In this document: in pieces, positions 60,130 through 64,000 of the stretch
Layout: the number at the start of each line of letters is the position of its first letter
Position numbering within the stretch: position 1 is the first letter of the stretch
Source: Streptomyces sp. MspMP-M5
Lineage (GTDB): Bacteria; Actinomycetota; Actinomycetes; Streptomycetales; Streptomycetaceae
Reading direction: 5' to 3'
NCBI RefSeq assembly: GCF_000373585.1
Contig: NZ_KB891907.1
Location: 227,526 to 291,525, forward strand
DNA: 64,000 bases
Notes under the pieces: generated by a model
What the model was told of the DNA's origin: nothing
Database searches by the model: none
What the model saw: only the letters and a program-made list of their open reading frames with translations
Position numbers and translations under genes: made by a program

Positions 60130-60852
60130 GTGAAGCTGACCGCAGACCTGATCATCGACGCAGGGATGGCGGTGTTCGCCCAGACCGGCTACCACGGATT
60201 CTCCGTGCGCCGGGTCGCGGACCGCCTCGACGTGCACGCCGGCAGCCTCTACTACCACGTGCCCAGCAAGGCCGCACTGCTCCAGCTGATGGCCGACCGG
60301 GTGGCCGGGCAGGCATACGAGGCCGGTACCGCCGCCCTGGCCGGGCTGCCCGCGCAGGCAGGCTGGCCGGCGCGGATCACGGCGCAGGCCGTCGCCCTGC
60401 GGCAGAGCATCCGGCAGCACCCCGGCGGGGCGATCATGCTCGCCGGCAGCCCGAAAACCCTCAGCCCCGGCGCGCTCTCGCTGATGGAACGGCTGCTCGC
60501 CACCCTCGCCGAGGCCGGCGTGCCCCCGGAGCACTGCGGCACCGCCGCCGACACCGTGCTCAGCCACGTCACCGGTTACGTGCTCCAGGAGCAGAGCGAG
60601 CCACCCGCGGTGCCGGTCACCACCGAGGACGTCGCCGCCCTCCACCGGAACTTCCCCCGGACGGCGACCGCCGCGACCGCGCACGGGCCGGACGAGAAGT
60701 TCACCCGCAGCCTGGACCTGCTCTGCGCCGGCATCGGGTCGCTCATCCGGCCACCGTCCGAGGGGCAGCCGCCCGAAGGAACGCCGTCCGAAGAACCGGA
60801 CGGCAAGAGTGAGTTGGCGGATGCTTGGACCACGTCGACTCGTCGCTGGTGA
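60130..60852 (+). CDS. TetR-family regulator
   Basis: 240 residues from a GTG. Helix-turn-helix: MAVFAQTGYHGFSVRRVADRLDVHAGSLYYHVPSKAALLQLMADRVA. The C-terminal domain (GWPARITAQAVALRQSIRQHPGGAIMLAG; LMERLLATLAEAGV; LSHVTGYVLQEQSE) is of the tetracycline-repressor-like TetR_C_1 class, which binds small ligands. The tail is Pro/Glu-rich. Inferred to repress itself and the divergent membrane protein through the palindrome at 60083-60101. Confidence 0.93.
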   Translation: MKLTADLIIDAGMAVFAQTGYHGFSVRRVADRLDVHAGSLYYHVPSKAALLQLMADRVAGQAYEAGTAALAGLPAQAGWPARITAQAVALRQSIRQHPGGAIMLAGSPKTLSPGALSLMERLLATLAEAGVPPEHCGTAADTVLSHVTGYVLQEQSEPPAVPVTTEDVAALHRNFPRTATAATAHGPDEKFTRSLDLLCAGIGSLIRPPSEGQPPEGTPSEEPDGKSELADAWTTSTRRW

Positions 60853-61041
60853 CCTGGTCGGCCGGCGGTGGCCTTCCGTTCGGCCGGCCGATGGCCGCCG
60901 GCATCACGGGCGCCAGGCCAGTGGGAACGACGAAGAGGGTGCAGCGCGTCGCCGTCATCCGCAACAGCGACTCCCGCACACTCGCGGAATGTGCCGAAAA
61001 GCGCCTGGTCGTACCAGGTGTCGGGACGTGAGGATGCCACG

Positions 61042-62658
61042 GTGAATGGTGATCACCGTCGTGCCACGAACCGTCGCCGGGCTCTCCGGACCGGTGTGGC
61101 CACCCTCAGCATGTTGTCCTTGCTCTCCGCACTGCCCGCAGCCGCGCAGTCGCCCGATTCTCCGCCCCCGACGTCCCGTTCGGCCCGTCCGCCGCAGACC
61201 GCGGCCGAAGCGCACACCGCCGCGTACCTGGAGACCATCCGCCAGGATCCGGCCAGGCTGCGCGACTTCTTCCGGCAGCTGCCCAAGGGCGGTGATCTGC
61301 ACAACCACCTCTCCGGCGCGGTCCCGACCGAGTATCTGGTCACCCTCGCCGCCGAGGACGGACTCTGCATCGACGAGAAGACGATGACGGCGGTTGCGCC
61401 GCCGTGCGGGCCCGGCAAGCGGCCCGCCGCGGACGCCCGCACCGACCGGGCGTTCCATGACGCGCTGGTGCGCGCCTGGTCCATGGCGGACTTCCCGGCC
61501 GGCCAGTCCGGCCACGACCACTTCTTCGACGCGTTCGGCAAGTTCGGCGCGGTGACGTGGCGGCACCGCGGCAAGCTGCTCGCGAAGGTCGCCGACGGCA
61601 TCGCCGAAAAGAACCAGTTCTACCTGGAGACGCTGGTCACCCCCGCCTCGGAGCAGGCCAAGAAGGTCGCCGACGAGACCGGCTGGAACGGCGACTTCGA
61701 CCGTATGCACCAGGCGCTGGTCGCCGACGGCAAGCTCGACCGCCTGGTCGCCGCCGCCCGCAAGGAAGCCGACGACACGGACGCCGAGTTCCGCCAGGTC
61801 TCCCACTGCGGCACGTCCCACGCCGCCCCCGGGTGCCGGCTGACGGTGCGGTGGAACTCCCAGGTGTCCCGGGGCAGCACCCCCGAGCGGGTCTTCACAC
61901 AGATGGAACTCGCCATGCGCCTGGCCGAGCGGGACCCGCGGTTCACCGCGGTCAACCTCGTCCAGCCCGAGGACGGCGAGAGCGCCCTGCGCGACTACTC
62001 CCTCCAGATGCGGATGCTCGGCTATCTGCACCGCGTCTATCCGCGGGCCCACATCACCCTGCACGCGGGTGAGTTGTGGCCGGGCCTGGTGAAGCCGGAA
62101 GACCTGAAGTTCCACATCAACGAGGCGGTCGACGTCGCCCACGCCGAGCGCATAGGCCACGGTGTGGACCTCGTCCACGAGGACGACTGGCGGCGACTGG
62201 CCCGGACCATGGCCGCCCGCCAGGTGGCCGTCGAGGTGCCGTTCAGCAGCAACGCCCAGATCCTCGGGGTGAAGGGCGCCGCCCACCCCTTCACCACCTA
62301 CCGGGCGTACGGGGTGCCGATCGTGCTGGCCACCGACGACCCCGGCATCTCCCGCGTCGACATCAGCCACGAGTACCAGTACGCGGCCACGACGTACCAC
62401 CTCGGCTACGGCGACCTGAAGGACCTGGCCCGCGCCTCCCTGCAGTACTCCTTCCTCCCCGGCCGCAGCCTGTGGCAGGGCAACCCGACCCGGAACGGCT
62501 ACCACCCGGTCGCCGACTGCCGCGGCCGGCTCCCCGGCAGCGGATCGCCTGCCGCCGCGTGCCGGCGCCTGCTCGCGTCCAGCCCCAAGGCGGCCGTCGA
62601 GTGGAAGCAGGAGGCCGCCTTCACCTCCTTCGAGCGGGACTTCGGCCACGGCCGCTGA
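61042..62658 (+). CDS. Secreted adenosine deaminase (ADGF-like)
   Basis: 538 residues from a GTG at 61042 (GAGGA upstream). Signal peptide: RRRALRTGVATLSMLSLLSALPAAAQ. Metal/catalytic motifs: DLHNHLSGA (two His), HITLHAGEL (His and catalytic Glu), ERIGHGVDL (His) and LATDDPGISR (Asp pair). An N-terminal extension before the barrel and an insert with four Cys (SHCGTSHAAPGC; DCRG...AACR) resemble exported ADA growth-factor-type enzymes. Deaminates extracellular adenosine to inosine. A longer frame upstream has no binding site. Confidence 0.92.
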   Translation: MNGDHRRATNRRRALRTGVATLSMLSLLSALPAAAQSPDSPPPTSRSARPPQTAAEAHTAAYLETIRQDPARLRDFFRQLPKGGDLHNHLSGAVPTEYLVTLAAEDGLCIDEKTMTAVAPPCGPGKRPAADARTDRAFHDALVRAWSMADFPAGQSGHDHFFDAFGKFGAVTWRHRGKLLAKVADGIAEKNQFYLETLVTPASEQAKKVADETGWNGDFDRMHQALVADGKLDRLVAAARKEADDTDAEFRQVSHCGTSHAAPGCRLTVRWNSQVSRGSTPERVFTQMELAMRLAERDPRFTAVNLVQPEDGESALRDYSLQMRMLGYLHRVYPRAHITLHAGELWPGLVKPEDLKFHINEAVDVAHAERIGHGVDLVHEDDWRRLARTMAARQVAVEVPFSSNAQILGVKGAAHPFTTYRAYGVPIVLATDDPGISRVDISHEYQYAATTYHLGYGDLKDLARASLQYSFLPGRSLWQGNPTRNGYHPVADCRGRLPGSGSPAAACRRLLASSPKAAVEWKQEAAFTSFERDFGHGR

Positions 62659-62688
62659 CCGCCTACCGGTCCGGCGCACCGGACTGCG

Positions 62689-62722
62689 AAAGGTCCCTTT
62701 CCCGCCGGGGAGAGGGACCTTT
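62689..62722. terminator. Terminator between convergent genes
   Basis: AAAGGTCCCT / AGGGACCTTT, perfect 10-bp arms with a further GC-rich pairing inside the loop, between the adenosine deaminase stop and the GNAT stop. A and T runs on either side suit both directions. Confidence 0.85.
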
Positions 62723-62739
62723 CCCTTTCCCGTTCCCGT

Positions 62740-63351
62740 TCACTGCACTTCGCGTCGGCCCCCGCGCTCCGACGTCTGCGCGCGGAAGTCCAGCATGTAG
62801 AAGACCTTGTCCCAACGGCGTTCGCCGATGGCGACGAAGCCGGGGAGGCGGCCGTACTCCCGGAAGCCCAGCGACCGGTACAGCCGCAGGGCGCGCGCGT
62901 TGTCGGCGCGGGCGTCGAGGGTGAGGACCTCGATGCCGGCCGCCCGGGCGTCGGCGATCAGCGCGGCGGCCAGCGCCCGGCCGGTGCCGCGGCGGTGGGC
63001 GGTGCCGGCCACCGCGAGCTTCTCCAGGTCGGCGTGCGGGCGGTTGGTCGGCCGGGCGTAGCGCAGCCAGTAGCCCAGGCCGATCAGGGTGCGCCCGGCG
63101 TACGCGGCCCGCAGCGCCCCGTCGCCGGCCGCGGCGGCGGTCAGCACCCGCTCGACCAGCCCGGCCACCTCGTCCCGCCCCGGCGGATCGACCCAGCCGA
63201 GCGGCGCACCCCGGCCGACCAGGTCGGCGAGTATCCGGTGCACCGACTCGGCGAACTCCGCGGCCAGTTCGGGGTCGGCCGTCACCCCGTGGGCATCCAG
63301 GAGGACGGTCCCATGGCCGCCACCGGGCTCGTTGATCATGAGGGGTCGCAT
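62740..63351 (-). CDS. GNAT acetyltransferase
   Basis: 203 residues. DLEKLAVAGTAHRRGTGRALAAALIADARAAGIEVLTLDARADNARALRLYRSLGFREYGRLPGFV is a textbook GNAT core, with RRGTGR binding acetyl-CoA. The N-terminal ~90 residues are less conserved. The final residues (YMLDFRAQTSERGG) are variable. Acceptor unknown. Lies between the adenosine deaminase and decarboxylase genes on the leftward strand. Confidence 0.9.
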   Translation of the reverse strand: MRPLMINEPGGGHGTVLLDAHGVTADPELAAEFAESVHRILADLVGRGAPLGWVDPPGRDEVAGLVERVLTAAAAGDGALRAAYAGRTLIGLGYWLRYARPTNRPHADLEKLAVAGTAHRRGTGRALAAALIADARAAGIEVLTLDARADNARALRLYRSLGFREYGRLPGFVAIGERRWDKVFYMLDFRAQTSERGGRREVQ

Positions 63352-63456
63352 GGGCGGCAGCCTAGATCGTGACCGCCGCGGCGAACAGGGCCGGCGGGAC
63401 GGGTCGAGTTGATCGGCCTGGTCGTAGTGACGCCCCATGGCTGCCGGGCCGAACCG

Positions 63457-64000
63457 TCATTCCGCGGGCAGCTTTCGGACCGCGGTCGTGAGGGAACTGA
63501 CGATCCGTCGGACGTCGTCGGGGGTGGTGCGCCAGTTGCTGAAGGCGGCGCGGAGGGCCGGGCGGCCGGCGTAGACGGTGGGTGTCAGGAAGACCTCGGT
63601 GGCCAGGGCGTCGGCCAGGGCGGCGAGGCGTTCGGCGGTGGGGGAGTGGGCGAGGGTGAAGCAGACGACGTTGAGGCGGACGGGGGCGAGCAGTTCCAGG
63701 CCGTCGAGGGCGGCGACCGCCTCGCCCAGGGTGCGGGCGCAGTCGACACAGCGGTCCACGATCTCGCGGTGGCCCTCGCGCCCGTACGCGCGCAGGGTGA
63801 ACCACGTGGGCAGGGCGCGCAGCCGGTGGGAGTTCTCCGGGGTGAGATGGACCAGGTCGGGGGTGTCGCCCAGCGGGCCCAGGTAGGCGGCGGCGTTCTG
63901 GAACACCCGGGTCTGGAGGTCGCGGCGGCGGGTGAACTGGACGGCGCTGTCGTAGGGGACGTTCAGCCACTTGTGCAGATCGATGCAGAGCGAGTCGGCG
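63457..64000 (-). CDS. Group II PLP-dependent decarboxylase, C-terminal part (start outside window)
   Basis: The frame is open to the window edge. ADSLCIDLHKWLNVPYDSAVQFTRR contains the PLP-binding lysine in HKW, as in aromatic-amino-acid/DABA/tyrosine decarboxylases and related aminotransferase-like proteins; HRLRALPTWFTLRAYGREGHREIVDRCVDCARTL and the final FSNWRTTPDDVRRIVSSL are the family's C-terminal domain. About 180 residues are visible. Substrate cannot be told from this part. Confidence 0.88.
   Translation of the reverse strand, partial: ADSLCIDLHKWLNVPYDSAVQFTRRRDLQTRVFQNAAAYLGPLGDTPDLVHLTPENSHRLRALPTWFTLRAYGREGHREIVDRCVDCARTLGEAVAALDGLELLAPVRLNVVCFTLAHSPTAERLAALADALATEVFLTPTVYAGRPALRAAFSNWRTTPDDVRRIVSSLTTAVRKLPAE

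Noticed and set aside
60853..61041. Short frames on both strands between TetR and adenosine deaminase
   Set aside because: No binding sites or motifs; fits a promoter spacer.

Overview
The window reads as chromosome from a high-GC actinomycete, most likely Streptomyces or a close relative. Every convincing gene has near-saturated G/C at third codon positions and many start with GTG. Mycothiol-linked enzymes are present (an S-(hydroxymethyl)mycothiol dehydrogenase and a maleylpyruvate-isomerase-like protein), as are typical streptomycete families (DUF5685, DUF5954, DUF397-free GlxA/AraC pairs, secreted HNH nuclease, secreted trypsin, secreted adenosine deaminase). No rRNA, tRNA or CRISPR array was seen.

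Region by region. 1-5.6 kb: end of a TetR gene, a secreted Arg/Asp-repeat protein, two uncharacterised genes, folD behind a ZTP riboswitch that appears to control access to the ribosome binding site, and a DUF5685 protein with an extreme Cys-rich tail. 5.7-25.9 kb: mixed housekeeping and accessory genes: P450, cupin/GlxA divergent pair, Zn alcohol dehydrogenase, glutamate decarboxylase, membrane proteins (DUF4389, DUF2254), GNATs, methyltransferase, APC permease, MDMPI and metallo-beta-lactamase pair, Nudix, DUF5954, P-loop kinase, HNH nuclease and trypsin-like protease. 26-33.8 kb: a DUF4345 protein coupled to a tiny upstream gene, an ABC exporter fused to a Nudix hydrolase, a degenerate cold-shock protein, an ArsR-like regulator, a secreted alpha/beta hydrolase, a second P-loop kinase.

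33.8-44.3 kb is the most coherent block: a glycine betaine degradation locus. A Rieske oxygenase (42 kb) with its Rieske ferredoxin and ferredoxin reductase (divergent, 33.8-35.3 kb) would take betaine to dimethylglycine; dimethylglycine oxidase (GcvT-like folate domain) takes it to sarcosine; monomeric sarcosine oxidase takes it to glycine. The formaldehyde released is handled by a mycothiol-dependent formaldehyde dehydrogenase whose gene overlaps the dimethylglycine oxidase gene. An APC permease with a TTG start closes the run, and an IclR regulator sits in the middle. A GCGCAAC motif is shared by both control regions.

44.3-50.3 kb: a leftward FCD/GntR regulator - asparaginase - aspartase - nitrilase group (asparagine to aspartate to fumarate) and a divergent long-form GAPDH with a strong terminator. 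50.3-59.2 kb is accessory and partly decayed: a GlxA regulator/lipocalin-like divergent pair with a striking inverted repeat, an orphan adenylate-forming ligase flanked by long gene-free stretches, an old yellow enzyme, then a graveyard of broken genes (frameshifted and 5'-truncated Lrp/AsnC gene, alpha/beta hydrolase fragment, IS1182-type transposase fragment, serine hydrolase with stop codon plus internal deletion). 59.2-64 kb: a rhomboid-like membrane protein divergent from a TetR gene around a perfect 19-bp palindrome, secreted adenosine deaminase, a GNAT, and the end of a PLP-dependent decarboxylase running off the window.
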